From JAIVGV01 sp032229975 (GTDB lineage Bacteria > Acidobacteriota > Blastocatellia > Pyrinomonadales > Pyrinomonadaceae), in NCBI GenBank assembly GCA_032229975.1, contig JAVXVG010000038.1:1-64000 (forward strand): 64,000 nt of DNA. Direction: 5' to 3'. Positions 46,375 to 55,109 of the stretch are shown piece by piece. The position numbers and the translations under genes are program-made. The notes beneath the pieces were generated by a model. It saw only the letters and a program-made list of their open reading frames with translations. It did not search any database and was not told where the DNA came from. Every line of letters begins with the position of its first letter. The first letter of the stretch is position 1.

Positions 46375-49300
46375 ATGCACAGACGCCCTCGAAGCCAAAT
46401 GCTCTTGCTCGTCGCGGCTGCGTCGCTGCTCGTGTCGATCATCAATGGTGGCCCTGTCCGCGCCGGAGGGCCGACCGACAGCGGCTCGCTCGCGCAGGCG
46501 CAGGCTGCGCTCGACGCGGGCAAGGCTGCGCTCAGACACAACCGCGCCGATGAAGCGCTGCCGCAATTGCAGAACGCGCTCTCGCTCTTCACGCAGGCGA
46601 ACGATACTGCGGGCGCGGCTGCGGCGCATGATCAGATTGGCGACATCTATCAACGCTACGGCCAGTATCAGACCGCGCTCGACAACTACCAGACAGCTTT
46701 CGATGCCTTCTGCGGCGCGCACTCTCAAGCGAACGCCAATCTCCTGCTCGTCAAGATCGGCGAGACGCGCTACCTCTCAGGCGACGCCGACGGCGCGCGT
46801 GCAGCGTTCGCGCGCATGAATCAGTGCGGCACGTCGAACGTCGCGGCGGGAGACGACGGCAATCGACGGCGCGACAGCGCGGCATTCATTCCCATCGGCG
46901 CGGCCCTCAGTCTCGCCTCGTGCCCCGCGTTCTCGCAGAACAACGATAACAACAGCACCGCGAACAATCCGCCGAACGTGCCCTCGTTCGGCCATGGCCC
47001 TATGAATGGTCGCTCGCCTTCCGTGAGGATGGACTTGCGCGTCGTCGATCAGGATGGCAATCCCGTCAAAGGCGTCAAGGCGAAACTCGAATCGGAGCGC
47101 GGCGCGAACGGTCTGCTCTGCGAGTGCACGCACATTACAGATGACGCGGGCAAAGTGTTGATGGACCCGATCCATCTCACTCACACGCTCAAGCTGGCCC
47201 TCAATGCGAAGGGCTTCGAGCCTTTGCAGATCAGCGTCGATCCTTCCGAGCTTAACCAGCCTTACAAAGTCGCTTTGCAGGCGAAGGGCGCGGCGGCGGG
47301 CGCAAACGCGGCGGGCCACGTCTCAAACGTGGCGCAGCAAGCTCGCGGCGGCGCGTCGAATCCTGCCGCGTGCTTCGATCTCTACAGCTTCTTCGCGAGC
47401 TACGTCTTCGGCGAGTTGTGGCGCGGTCGCTCGGACTACGACGCAAACAATCTCGATGCCGCGCGCGCGCATTATCAAAACGTCCTTGCTGTCTCCGACA
47501 CGACCGCGCCGACCGGCAATCTCCAACTCGCGCGCCTCTTCCGCGCCATCGCGCGCACGAATCTCGGCGACATCGCGTTTCGCGAGGGCCGGTTCAGCGA
47601 GGCCGCGCACTTATACCAGCAGGCCATCGACGGCGCGCAGAAAGACAACCGGCTTGAGTTGGCCTGGGCGGCGCAGCGCGGCTTGGGTAAGAGTCTCTGG
47701 TCGCTCGCGCAGCAAAGTCAGGACGCGAATGCTGCGTCGAAACAGAGAGAGGACGCGCTCAACGCTTTCCGCGCTGCATTGAAGACGGTCGAGACACTGT
47801 TCGCCGGAAGCCTGCGCGCCGACGAAGCGCGTGCGGACTTCCTCTCGACCACACATGATCTCTTCGACGACGCAGCTTCCGCCTTCGCCGAGTCGGCCAT
47901 GAAGACGACCGTGCAAGGTGGTCAGGCTTTAGCTCACGCCTCGCTCGATCCGCCTCCGCTCACGGGCCGCGCTCTCGCATATGCGGCCGAGGCTTTCCGC
48001 GTCACCGAACAGGGTCGCGCGCGTGCGCTGCTCGATCTCATCGGCGAGTCGCACGCAGAAATCACGGAGGGCGTGCAGTCAGATTTGCTCGCGCGCCGCG
48101 CGGAGAACGCCGCGCGACAGCAGGAGATCGAGGACATGTTGCGGGGCGTGCGCGCGCCCGGCGCACCCGCTCCGCAGGACACCGTCGCGAAACTCGAAGC
48201 CGAACTCGAAAGACTCGGCTCGGAGCACGTCGCGCTTGAGAATCAACTACGCGTGGCGAGCCCGCGTTACAACACGCTCATGCGCTCTCAGCCGCTCTCG
48301 CTCACAGAAGTGCAGCAGCAAGTGTTGGACGACGGGACGGCCCTGCTCGAATACAGTCTCGGCCGCGAGCGTTCTTATCTCTTCGCCGTCACCAAGTCGG
48401 GACTCGCGCTCTATCGTCTGCCGCCGCGCGCGGTCGTCGAGTCGCAGGTCTTCGAGCTGCGCAAGCAACTCGTACCGTCGGGCGCGCGCCGCGCCATCGC
48501 GGGGATCGACACGACTGACTCGCAGCGCGGCATCTCGGAGGACTTGAAAGCCGCCGCATCAGGGCGCGGTCTCGTGCTGGGTGGCTCTGCCATCGCTCCG
48601 CAGGTCGTGCACGCCTATGCCAACGCCGCGAACGCGCTCTACAACATGACGGTCGCTCCCGCCGCGCAATTCGTCGGCGCGAGCCGACTATTAGTCGTCG
48701 CCGATGGCGCGCTCAACTTCGTGCCCTTCGAGGCGCTCGTCACGAAGCCGGACGGCGCGGACTATGCGTCGCTCTCTTATCTCGTTAAGACGAACGAGAT
48801 CGTTTACGCGCCTTCGGCTTCCGTCATCGCGGCTGTGCGCGCGGCGCGGGCGGCATCGGCGGCGCAAGCGGCGAACGCGCGCGGCGTGCTCGTCGTCGCC
48901 GATCCGGTCTTCGACGCGGCGGACTCTCGCGCGAGCGGCAAGAACTTCAAGCCGCGCGACGAGACGGCGCAGCGCGCTGCTTTGAAGTCGGCCATCGGCG
49001 ACGTGGCGAATCTGAAGTCGCCGCGCCTCATGCTCGTCCGCCTCGCGGGCACGCGCAGCGAGGCGGAGCAGATCGCCGTGCTCGCGCGCAACGCTGGCGG
49101 CGCGGCTGATCTCTGGCTCGACTTCGATGCGAGCGAGGCCAACCTGCGGAGTCATCAACTCGACGGCTACCGCGTCATACACTTCGCCACGCACGGCCTG
49201 CTCGATACGGACAGGCCACAGTTCACAGGACTGGCCCTCTCGCTCGTTGGCGATGCGGAAGACGACGGCTTTCTGCGTGTCGGCGAAGTCTTCAACCTGC

Positions 49301-49614
49301 GTTTGGGATCGCCGCTCGTTATTCTCTCCGCGTGTGAGACGGGGCTCGGCAAGGAGAACAGGGGCGAGGGCGTGATCGGTCTCGCGCGTGCCTTCATGTA
49401 CGCGGGCGCGCCTTCGGTCGGCGTCTCGCTCTGGTCGGTTGCGGATCGCTCGACCGCAGAGTTGATGCCCGACTTCTACAAACGCTATCTCGCCGCGCAG
49501 GGTCGCGCGCCCGCAGCCGCCTTGCGCGCCGCGCAGCAACAGATGATCGCGGGCAAGCGTTACAGCGCGCCGTTCTACTGGGCTCCGTTCGTGCTGGTCG
49601 GCGATTGGAAGTGA
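46375..49614 (+). CDS. Secreted TPR-CHAT protein (caspase-like peptidase domain)
   Basis: A 1079-residue protein. A signal peptide (about 1-31) is followed by TPR-like helices (about 40-140), a linker with a transthyretin/carboxypeptidase-regulatory-like beta-sandwich (about 215-310; M-D-L-R-V-V-D-Q-D-G-N-P-V-K-G-V), a second TPR block (about 330-560) and the CHAT domain (about 720-1079). The CHAT dyad is present: His940 in H-F-A-T-H-G and Cys987 in S-A-C-E-T-G. CHAT proteases are clan CD cysteine peptidases; here the TPRs would recruit partners. It heads a run of three secreted proteins. Confidence 0.85.
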   Translation: MHRRPRSQMLLLVAAASLLVSIINGGPVRAGGPTDSGSLAQAQAALDAGKAALRHNRADEALPQLQNALSLFTQANDTAGAAAAHDQIGDIYQRYGQYQTALDNYQTAFDAFCGAHSQANANLLLVKIGETRYLSGDADGARAAFARMNQCGTSNVAAGDDGNRRRDSAAFIPIGAALSLASCPAFSQNNDNNSTANNPPNVPSFGHGPMNGRSPSVRMDLRVVDQDGNPVKGVKAKLESERGANGLLCECTHITDDAGKVLMDPIHLTHTLKLALNAKGFEPLQISVDPSELNQPYKVALQAKGAAAGANAAGHVSNVAQQARGGASNPAACFDLYSFFASYVFGELWRGRSDYDANNLDAARAHYQNVLAVSDTTAPTGNLQLARLFRAIARTNLGDIAFREGRFSEAAHLYQQAIDGAQKDNRLELAWAAQRGLGKSLWSLAQQSQDANAASKQREDALNAFRAALKTVETLFAGSLRADEARADFLSTTHDLFDDAASAFAESAMKTTVQGGQALAHASLDPPPLTGRALAYAAEAFRVTEQGRARALLDLIGESHAEITEGVQSDLLARRAENAARQQEIEDMLRGVRAPGAPAPQDTVAKLEAELERLGSEHVALENQLRVASPRYNTLMRSQPLSLTEVQQQVLDDGTALLEYSLGRERSYLFAVTKSGLALYRLPPRAVVESQVFELRKQLVPSGARRAIAGIDTTDSQRGISEDLKAAASGRGLVLGGSAIAPQVVHAYANAANALYNMTVAPAAQFVGASRLLVVADGALNFVPFEALVTKPDGADYASLSYLVKTNEIVYAPSASVIAAVRAARAASAAQAANARGVLVVADPVFDAADSRASGKNFKPRDETAQRAALKSAIGDVANLKSPRLMLVRLAGTRSEAEQIAVLARNAGGAADLWLDFDASEANLRSHQLDGYRVIHFATHGLLDTDRPQFTGLALSLVGDAEDDGFLRVGEVFNLRLGSPLVILSACETGLGKENRGEGVIGLARAFMYAGAPSVGVSLWSVADRSTAELMPDFYKRYLAAQGRAPAAALRAAQQQMIAGKRYSAPFYWAPFVLVGDWK

Positions 49615-49620
49615 GATGGA

Positions 49621-49686
49621 TTGACTCATTTGTTCATTGATCCAATGAGTCATTGAATGCTCGTCTTCAATGAACAAATGAATCAA
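49621..49686. repeat. Inverted repeat, CATTTGTTCATTGA family
   Basis: TTGACTCATTTGTTCATTGA (49621-49640) pairs with 49667-49686 with one mismatch; the same words recur inside the loop. It lies between the CHAT gene and the next TPR gene. Confidence 0.75.
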
Positions 49687-49720
49687 TGATTCAATAGTTT
49701 TGTTACGGGAAGGAAAGTCT

Positions 49721-50671
49721 ATGCTGAATAACTTGAATCTGTCGGGGCGCGTCGTGATGGTCTTGGCGACGTGTGCGTTCGCGTTGTGCCTGTTGAGTCC
49801 GTCGGTCGCGATGTCGCAGCATGGGCGCGCAGCGCGCACGCGTCATAACGCGCAGCAGTCGCAGCAGCCCGCGCCGCCGCCGAAGAAGAAGAAACTGCCG
49901 CCGGGCGTGCGCGGCTTCGATCAGTTCGCCAACCGCGACGCCTCCGACAAGCTGATCGCAGGCGGCGCGACGCGCAACGAGCCGAAGGATGCGGCGGAAG
50001 CCGAGGCGAATGCCAGCCTCGAACATGGAATGGACTTCTACAAGTCAGCTAGGTATGCGGAGGCTGCCGCAGCGTTCAGCCGCGCCGCAGAGCTTGAGCC
50101 CGCGTGGTTTCGCGCGCAGTACCGGCTCGCGATGGCCCATGAGGCGCAGGGCAAATATAGAGAGGCTGCGTTGGCTTACACGAAAGCAGTGGCCCTCGCG
50201 CCCGACGCGGCGATAGACGAGCCGCAAGACTTCTTCTACGCGCAGTACAACCTCGCCAACTCGCTCGCTTTGAGCAATCAGCACGAGATGGCCGTTGCGA
50301 CTTACTTGAAACTCATCGACACGCTGCCTGCGCCCATCCCGACGCCCCACTATAATCTCGGTCTCTCCTACGTCGCGCTCGGCAAGCAGCAGGCGGCGGC
50401 GGATGCGTTCAAGAAAGCGATTGAGATCAAGCCGGACTATGCAGAGGCGCACTACAATCTCGGTCTGCTCGATAGTCGCGCAGAGCAATACGCGCAGGCC
50501 ATCGACGAGTTCAAGCAATCGCTCAAGGCGAAGCCCGACTACGCGGAGGCCCGCTACAGTCTCGGCCTCGCCTATTACCTGACGGATAATCGGGCCGGTC
50601 TCGCCGAACAGCAGAAGGCCCTGCAAGAGATGAAGTCGAAGCTCGCGACAGACCTCGCGAAACTCAGGTGA
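49721..50671 (+). CDS. Secreted TPR-repeat protein
   Basis: A 316-residue protein: signal peptide (about 1-31), a basic/proline linker (P-A-P-P-P-K-K-K-K), then at least five TPR units (about 95-300; for example N-L-G-L-S-Y-V-A-L-G-K-Q-Q-A-A-A-D-A-F-K), forming a helical scaffold for protein contacts. ATG 49721 lies right after GGGAAGGAAAG; the frame extends to a TTG at 49700. The CHAT gene upstream also has TPRs, so the two may interact. Confidence 0.82.
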   Translation: MLNNLNLSGRVVMVLATCAFALCLLSPSVAMSQHGRAARTRHNAQQSQQPAPPPKKKKLPPGVRGFDQFANRDASDKLIAGGATRNEPKDAAEAEANASLEHGMDFYKSARYAEAAAAFSRAAELEPAWFRAQYRLAMAHEAQGKYREAALAYTKAVALAPDAAIDEPQDFFYAQYNLANSLALSNQHEMAVATYLKLIDTLPAPIPTPHYNLGLSYVALGKQQAAADAFKKAIEIKPDYAEAHYNLGLLDSRAEQYAQAIDEFKQSLKAKPDYAEARYSLGLAYYLTDNRAGLAEQQKALQEMKSKLATDLAKLR

Positions 50672-50723
50672 GAAGCTGTCAGTCACCTGTTATTTATTAA
50701 CTCCACAGTTGAAGGGAATCGTG

Positions 50724-51791
50724 ATGAAAGAGTGTGTGACGTTTAGAATGCGTGCGTGCGCGCTCGCTTTGTGCGCGGTGGCCTGTCTTGTCTCAACGGG
50801 CGTGCGCGCGAGTGCACAGTCGCCGGGCTATCAGGGTCAGGGTGGTGGTGGCGGCGGCGCTGGTCGCGGCGGCTACCAGCCGTCTGAAGGCGAGATAAAG
50901 GCGGCGCAGGCTGTGCAGCAAGCGGCGGACGCACCGGCAGCGATTGCGGCGGCGGGCGAGTTTCTGAAGAAGTATGCGAAGAGCCCTGTGCGCGCGCGCG
51001 TGGGCCGGATGGTTGCCGACAAGATCGGCGCGGTGCAGGACGCGACGCAGCGCGCAACGCTTGCGGAGAGCGCGGCGAAACTTTTCGACCGGCCCGAAGA
51101 GGTGGCCGTCGTCACTCCGCTCCTCGTCAACGCCTATGTCGATGCCAAGCGATTCGACGATGCATTCCGCGTCGGTGGCGACTGGGTTGGCAAGCATCCC
51201 GAAGACGTGCCGATGCTGACGCAACTCGGTCTCGTTGGGATCGATCAGGCGCGTCTGCGCAATGCCAAGTTCGTGGCGCAGAGCCAGCAGTACGCGATGA
51301 AAGCCGTCGAGCTGATGGAGGCGAACAAGAAGCCCGCAACGATGGACGATGCTGTGTGGTCATCTTACAAGACCGAATGGCTGCCGACGCTCTACCAGTC
51401 GCTCGGATTGCTCAGTTTCATCTCCGGCAACAACGCAGAGTCGCGCACGCGTTTGGAGAAAGCGACCACGCTTGGCAGCAGCGACCCGACCACCTACGCA
51501 CTGCTCGCAGACATGGCGGACAAAGACTATGAGGATTTGGCGAAGCAGGCGATGGCTATGAAGGCAGGCGCGGATCGCGACGCGGCGACGAAGAAGGCGC
51601 AAGCGCAACTCGACAAGGTGATCGAGATGTACGCGCAGTCGGTCGCGATGTCGGAGGGCAAGACCGGCTTCGAGCAGATGCACGAGCAACTGCTCGCGTC
51701 GCTCACCGGCTACTACAAGTATCGCAAGGGCTCGACCGACGGGATGCAGCAGTTGATCGACAAGTACAAGAAGACCAACATCAAGTTGTAA
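50724..51791 (+). CDS. Secreted TPR-like helical protein of unknown function
   Basis: A 355-residue protein with signal peptide (about 1-32), a glycine-rich tract (Q-G-Q-G-G-G-G-G-G) and an all-helical body compatible with degenerate TPRs. ATG 50724 follows AAGGGAATC; a TTG at 50709 would extend the frame. It follows the TPR protein by 52 bases and ends in a strong terminator, so the two probably form one transcript. No enzymatic motif is visible. Confidence 0.72.
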   Translation: MKECVTFRMRACALALCAVACLVSTGVRASAQSPGYQGQGGGGGGAGRGGYQPSEGEIKAAQAVQQAADAPAAIAAAGEFLKKYAKSPVRARVGRMVADKIGAVQDATQRATLAESAAKLFDRPEEVAVVTPLLVNAYVDAKRFDDAFRVGGDWVGKHPEDVPMLTQLGLVGIDQARLRNAKFVAQSQQYAMKAVELMEANKKPATMDDAVWSSYKTEWLPTLYQSLGLLSFISGNNAESRTRLEKATTLGSSDPTTYALLADMADKDYEDLAKQAMAMKAGADRDAATKKAQAQLDKVIEMYAQSVAMSEGKTGFEQMHEQLLASLTGYYKYRKGSTDGMQQLIDKYKKTNIKL

Positions 51792-51825
51792 TCGAGTCGC
51801 GCGTGCGCCGAATGAAGAGCGCGCG

Positions 51826-51884
51826 CATGAAAGAGAGAAGCGGCGTGTGGGAGAGATTCCCATGCGCCGCTTCTCTCTTTCATG
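51826..51884 (+). terminator. Strong hairpin terminator
   Basis: CATGAAAGAGAGAAGCGGCG (51826-51845) pairs perfectly with 51865-51884, 20 bp, with loop TGTGGGAGAGATTCCCATG that itself can fold. It ends the TPR gene pair, 34 bases after the stop. Confidence 0.85.
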
Positions 51885-51954
51885 GTTTAGTCTTGCGCGT
51901 CACAGCCGCGCTTCGAAAGTCGCGTGCAGCTAGAGACGAGTAACAAGTCTGATG

Positions 51955-52389
51955 CTACTGCTGCCCGCCGCCCTCTCCGCCATTACCGGATGGCGAGTTG
52001 CCGCCGCCAGCGTCCTGTATGCCCGCTTCCTTTTCGAGAGGCGGGAGAGCCGCCGCCACCGCGCCGCTCACCAACCCGGCCGCCGCGCCCGCGAGCACGC
52101 GACGAACTATACCCTTCGCCGGGCCTTTCTTCGCGCCGCCCTTCTTGCTACCACCTTTCTTCGCGCCACCCTTCTTCGCGCCTGACTTGGAGCCGCCTTT
52201 CTTCGCTCCGCCTTTAGCCGCGCTCTTCTTACTGCCGCCTGCGGACTTCTTACCTGCGCTCTTCTTTGCGCCGCCCTTCTTCGCTGCACTCTTCTTCGCG
52301 CCGCCTTTCTTTCCTGCGCCGCCCTTCTTGCCAGACTTCTTACCACCGCCGCCGGAAGCACCCTTGCGGCTCGACTTCTTTGTCGCCAT
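51955..52389 (-). CDS. Histone H1-like lysine/alanine/glycine-rich protein with hydrophobic tail
   Basis: A 144-residue protein whose first 92 residues are K/S/A/G repeats of the type G-G-A-K-K, K-S-A-A-K, as in bacterial histone H1-like nucleoid proteins. Unlike those, it continues with I-V-R-R-V-L-A-G-A-A-A-G-L-V-S (about 95-110), a hydrophobic stretch long enough to lie in or on a membrane, and a Gly/Asn/Gln-rich end. The expected role is non-specific DNA or RNA binding. The gene reads as one complete frame on the minus strand and its codons are not simple repeats, which supports a real protein. Confidence 0.72.
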   Translation of the reverse strand: MATKKSSRKGASGGGGKKSGKKGGAGKKGGAKKSAAKKGGAKKSAGKKSAGGSKKSAAKGGAKKGGSKSGAKKGGAKKGGSKKGGAKKGPAKGIVRRVLAGAAAGLVSGAVAAALPPLEKEAGIQDAGGGNSPSGNGGEGGGQQ

Positions 52390-52561
52390 GAGCGTGTCTC
52401 TCCTTCTTCGTAATGTCGGAAACGTTTACCCAACCTAATAAACCAATCTTACGCATCGTGCAAGGAAAAACTTAAAGAGGAGCGCACGACTTGCCATGAC
52501 GCGCGCGCGTGCCTCCTGTACAATCGTGTGACTTTAACGATAGGCATGCGACGATCAACCG

Positions 52562-52846
52562 ATGAATAGCAGGCGAATCACTATTGAAGGCAACCGCTAC
52601 CTCGTCTTCTATACCTTTGACGACGAGCCACAACTCGGCGCAGTCGCCGACGCGGGCGCGCAACTATCTGCACAGCCGAACGACACGAACACGTCAGCAA
52701 ACGCGCAACTGAGAGACACCGATCCGCTTAACGTCTCTTCGACTGATGAAGTAGATCAAGCAGTCGCGCACCCACGTCAAATCTCCACGGACGAGCAGAT
52801 CGCCACGCGGTCGAAACCGCGTGAAGGAGAGGATCGAATTGTCTGA
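52562..52846 (+). CDS. Small protein of unknown function upstream of galT
   Basis: A 94-residue frame starting M-N-S-R-R-I-T-I-E-G-N-R-Y-L-V-F-Y-T-F-D-D-E. The first 25 residues look structured (alternating beta-strand pattern), the rest is polar and probably disordered. It overlaps the galT start by 26 bases, so it would be translationally coupled. No family is recognised and no good ribosome site precedes the ATG; it could be an unexpressed frame. Confidence 0.5.
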   Translation: MNSRRITIEGNRYLVFYTFDDEPQLGAVADAGAQLSAQPNDTNTSANAQLRDTDPLNVSSTDEVDQAVAHPRQISTDEQIATRSKPREGEDRIV

Positions 52847-53891
52847 GCTGCGCTGGCATCCGCTGCTCGGCGAGTGGGTGGCGACCGCCACGCACAGGCA
52901 GGAGCGCACCTTCTTGCCGCCGCCCGATCACTGCCCGCTCGATCCGACCAAGCCCGGCGGCTTTCCGACCGAAATCCCCGAGCCCACTTACGACATCGTC
53001 GTCTTCGAGAATCGCTTCCCATCGTTGCGGCCCGATCCACCCGCGCCCGCCGTCGAAGCGACGGAGCTTTACAGGGTCGAGCCCGCGCACGGCATCTGCG
53101 AAGTCGTCGTCTATACGCCGAACCATTCGGCGACACTCGCGACCGAACCCGTCGAGCAGATTTATAAACTCGTCCGCGTCTGGACGGATCGCTTCCGCGA
53201 ACTCTCTGCGCGCGACTTCGTCAAATACGTCTTCATCTTCGAGAACAAGGGCGAAGCGATCGGCGTCACGCTTCACCACCCGCACGGGCAAATCTACGCC
53301 TACCCCTTCACGCCGCCCCGCGTCGCGCGCGAACTCGACGAGTGCCTCGCGCATCAAGAGCGCACGGGCCATTGTCTGGTCTGCGACATCTTGACGGAAG
53401 AGCGACGCGATGGCCGGCGCATCGTCGCGGAGAACGATTCGTTCACTTCTTACATCCCTTTCTTCGCGCGCTATCCTTACGAGGTTCACATCACCGCGCG
53501 CCGCCACCTGCAAGCATTGACGGACATGACCGACGCAGAGCGTCGCGATCTCGCAACGGCGATCAAGCAAGTGATCGCGGCTTACGACAAACTCTTCAAC
53601 CTCTCGTTCCCCTACATGATGGTCTTGCATCAGCGGCCCTCTGACGGCGCGACCTACGATCACTATCACTTCCACATCGAGTTCTACCCGCCGCTTCGCA
53701 CCGCGACGAAGCTCAAGTATCTCGCGGGCAGCGAGACCGGGGCCGGAATGTTCATCAACGACACGCTCGCCGAAGAGAAAGCTGCGGAACTGCGCGCGCA
53801 CGTCGAACCCGTCGTCTGGAAGTTCGCGCAACAGGCGACGGACGACGCGGGCCACGTTGGATCGGCGACGAGACCGGAAGGAAACGAGTGA
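52821..53891 (+). CDS. galT: Galactose-1-phosphate uridylyltransferase
   Basis: A 356-residue Leloir-pathway enzyme of the HIT superfamily that exchanges UMP between UDP-glucose and galactose-1-phosphate. The catalytic H-P-H lies at 153-155 in L-H-H-P-H-G-Q-I-Y-A-Y; substrate-binding H-Q-R-P and Y-H-F-H-I-E-F lie near 275-295. The zinc motif near the N-terminus is degenerate (C-P-L-D-P instead of C-P-x-C), so the structural metal site may be altered. GTG start at 52821 inside the preceding frame; its stop overlaps the galK GTG (GTGA). Confidence 0.9.
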   Translation: MKERIELSELRWHPLLGEWVATATHRQERTFLPPPDHCPLDPTKPGGFPTEIPEPTYDIVVFENRFPSLRPDPPAPAVEATELYRVEPAHGICEVVVYTPNHSATLATEPVEQIYKLVRVWTDRFRELSARDFVKYVFIFENKGEAIGVTLHHPHGQIYAYPFTPPRVARELDECLAHQERTGHCLVCDILTEERRDGRRIVAENDSFTSYIPFFARYPYEVHITARRHLQALTDMTDAERRDLATAIKQVIAAYDKLFNLSFPYMMVLHQRPSDGATYDHYHFHIEFYPPLRTATKLKYLAGSETGAGMFINDTLAEEKAAELRAHVEPVVWKFAQQATDDAGHVGSATRPEGNE

Positions 53892-55090
53892 TTGATCTCG
53901 ACGCGTTGCGCAGAGACTTCGAGACGCGCTACGGGCGCGCGCCTCGCTGCTTCCGCGCGCCCGGTCGCGTCAACCTCATCGGCGAGCACACGGATTACAA
54001 CGATGGCTTCGTGCTCCCGATGGCGATTGATCGCGAGGCGGTCGTCGCTGTGGCAGCGCGAGATGATCGCATCCTGCGCGTGCGCGCTACTGACTTCGAC
54101 GAAGAAGCCGAATTCGATCTCGACCAATCGGGCGAGCCGCGACGCGGCAACTGGCGCGACTACGTCGAAGGCGTAGCGCACGCGCTCGAACAACGCGGCG
54201 CGCGGCTTCGCGGCGCAGACCTGCTCGTAACTTCGAGCGTGCCTGTGGGCGCGGGCCTCTCATCGTCCGCCGCCATCGAAGTCTCCGTCGGTCTCGCGCT
54301 CGCGACGATCTCGAACGCGGAAGTTTCGCCCGTGGAGATCGCGCTCGCGGGCCAGCAGGCGGAACACGAGTGGGTCGGCGCGAACGTCGGCATCATGGAT
54401 CAGTTCGTCGCCGCGCTCGGCCGCTCTGGACACGCGCTCTTGATCGACTGCCGCTCGCTTCGTTCGACGCCCGTGCCGCTCGACACCTCGGAGACGGCCA
54501 TCGTCGTCTGCGATACGCACGTCAAGCACGAGCTAGCGTCGTCCGCCTACAACACGCGACGCGCAGAGTGCGAGCGCGGCGTGGAACTGCTGCGCGCCGT
54601 AATGCCGGCCATCAAAGCCTTGCGCGACGTGAGCGTCGAACAGTTCGAGCAACACGAGCACGTCCTGCCCGAACCCGTGCTCCGACGCTGCCGCCACGTC
54701 GTGACGGAGAATGCGCGCACGCTCGCCGCCGCCGAAGCCTTGCGCCGCAACGATCTCTGGGAGATGGGCCGCCTGATGGATCGCTCGCACCGATCTCTGC
54801 GCGACGACTACGAGGTGAGCTGCCCGGAGCTTGACGTATTGGTCGAGATCGCTGGCAACTTCGGCGGCGTGCTCGGCGCGCGCATGACCGGCGGCGGCTT
54901 CGGCGGCTCGACGGTCAATCTCGTGCGTCGCGATGCGCTTCGAGAGTTCCGCGAAACCATCGAGCGCGAATATAATCGCGCGACCGGATTATCCGCCTCA
55001 GTCCTCGTCTCCGAACCAAGCGATGGCGCGAGCGAGTTGCAAGCAGGGAACGTTCAGGATGACGGCAACGAGCAACGCGGAATAATGTGA
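53888..55090 (+). CDS. galK: Galactokinase
   Basis: A 400-residue GHMP kinase that phosphorylates galactose at C1. GHMP motifs: the galactokinase signature G-R-V-N-L-I-G-E-H-T-D-Y-N-D-G near residue 20, the phosphate loop V-P-V-G-A-G-L-S-S-S-A-A near 120 and G-A-R-M-T-G-G-G-F-G-G near 335. The start GTG overlaps the galT stop by four bases, so galT-galK are coupled. The C-terminal 20 residues are variable. Confidence 0.93.
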   Translation: MIDLDALRRDFETRYGRAPRCFRAPGRVNLIGEHTDYNDGFVLPMAIDREAVVAVAARDDRILRVRATDFDEEAEFDLDQSGEPRRGNWRDYVEGVAHALEQRGARLRGADLLVTSSVPVGAGLSSSAAIEVSVGLALATISNAEVSPVEIALAGQQAEHEWVGANVGIMDQFVAALGRSGHALLIDCRSLRSTPVPLDTSETAIVVCDTHVKHELASSAYNTRRAECERGVELLRAVMPAIKALRDVSVEQFEQHEHVLPEPVLRRCRHVVTENARTLAAAEALRRNDLWEMGRLMDRSHRSLRDDYEVSCPELDVLVEIAGNFGGVLGARMTGGGFGGSTVNLVRRDALREFRETIEREYNRATGLSASVLVSEPSDGASELQAGNVQDDGNEQRGIM

Positions 55091-55109
55091 AAGGGATCGG
55101 ATCGAAAAG

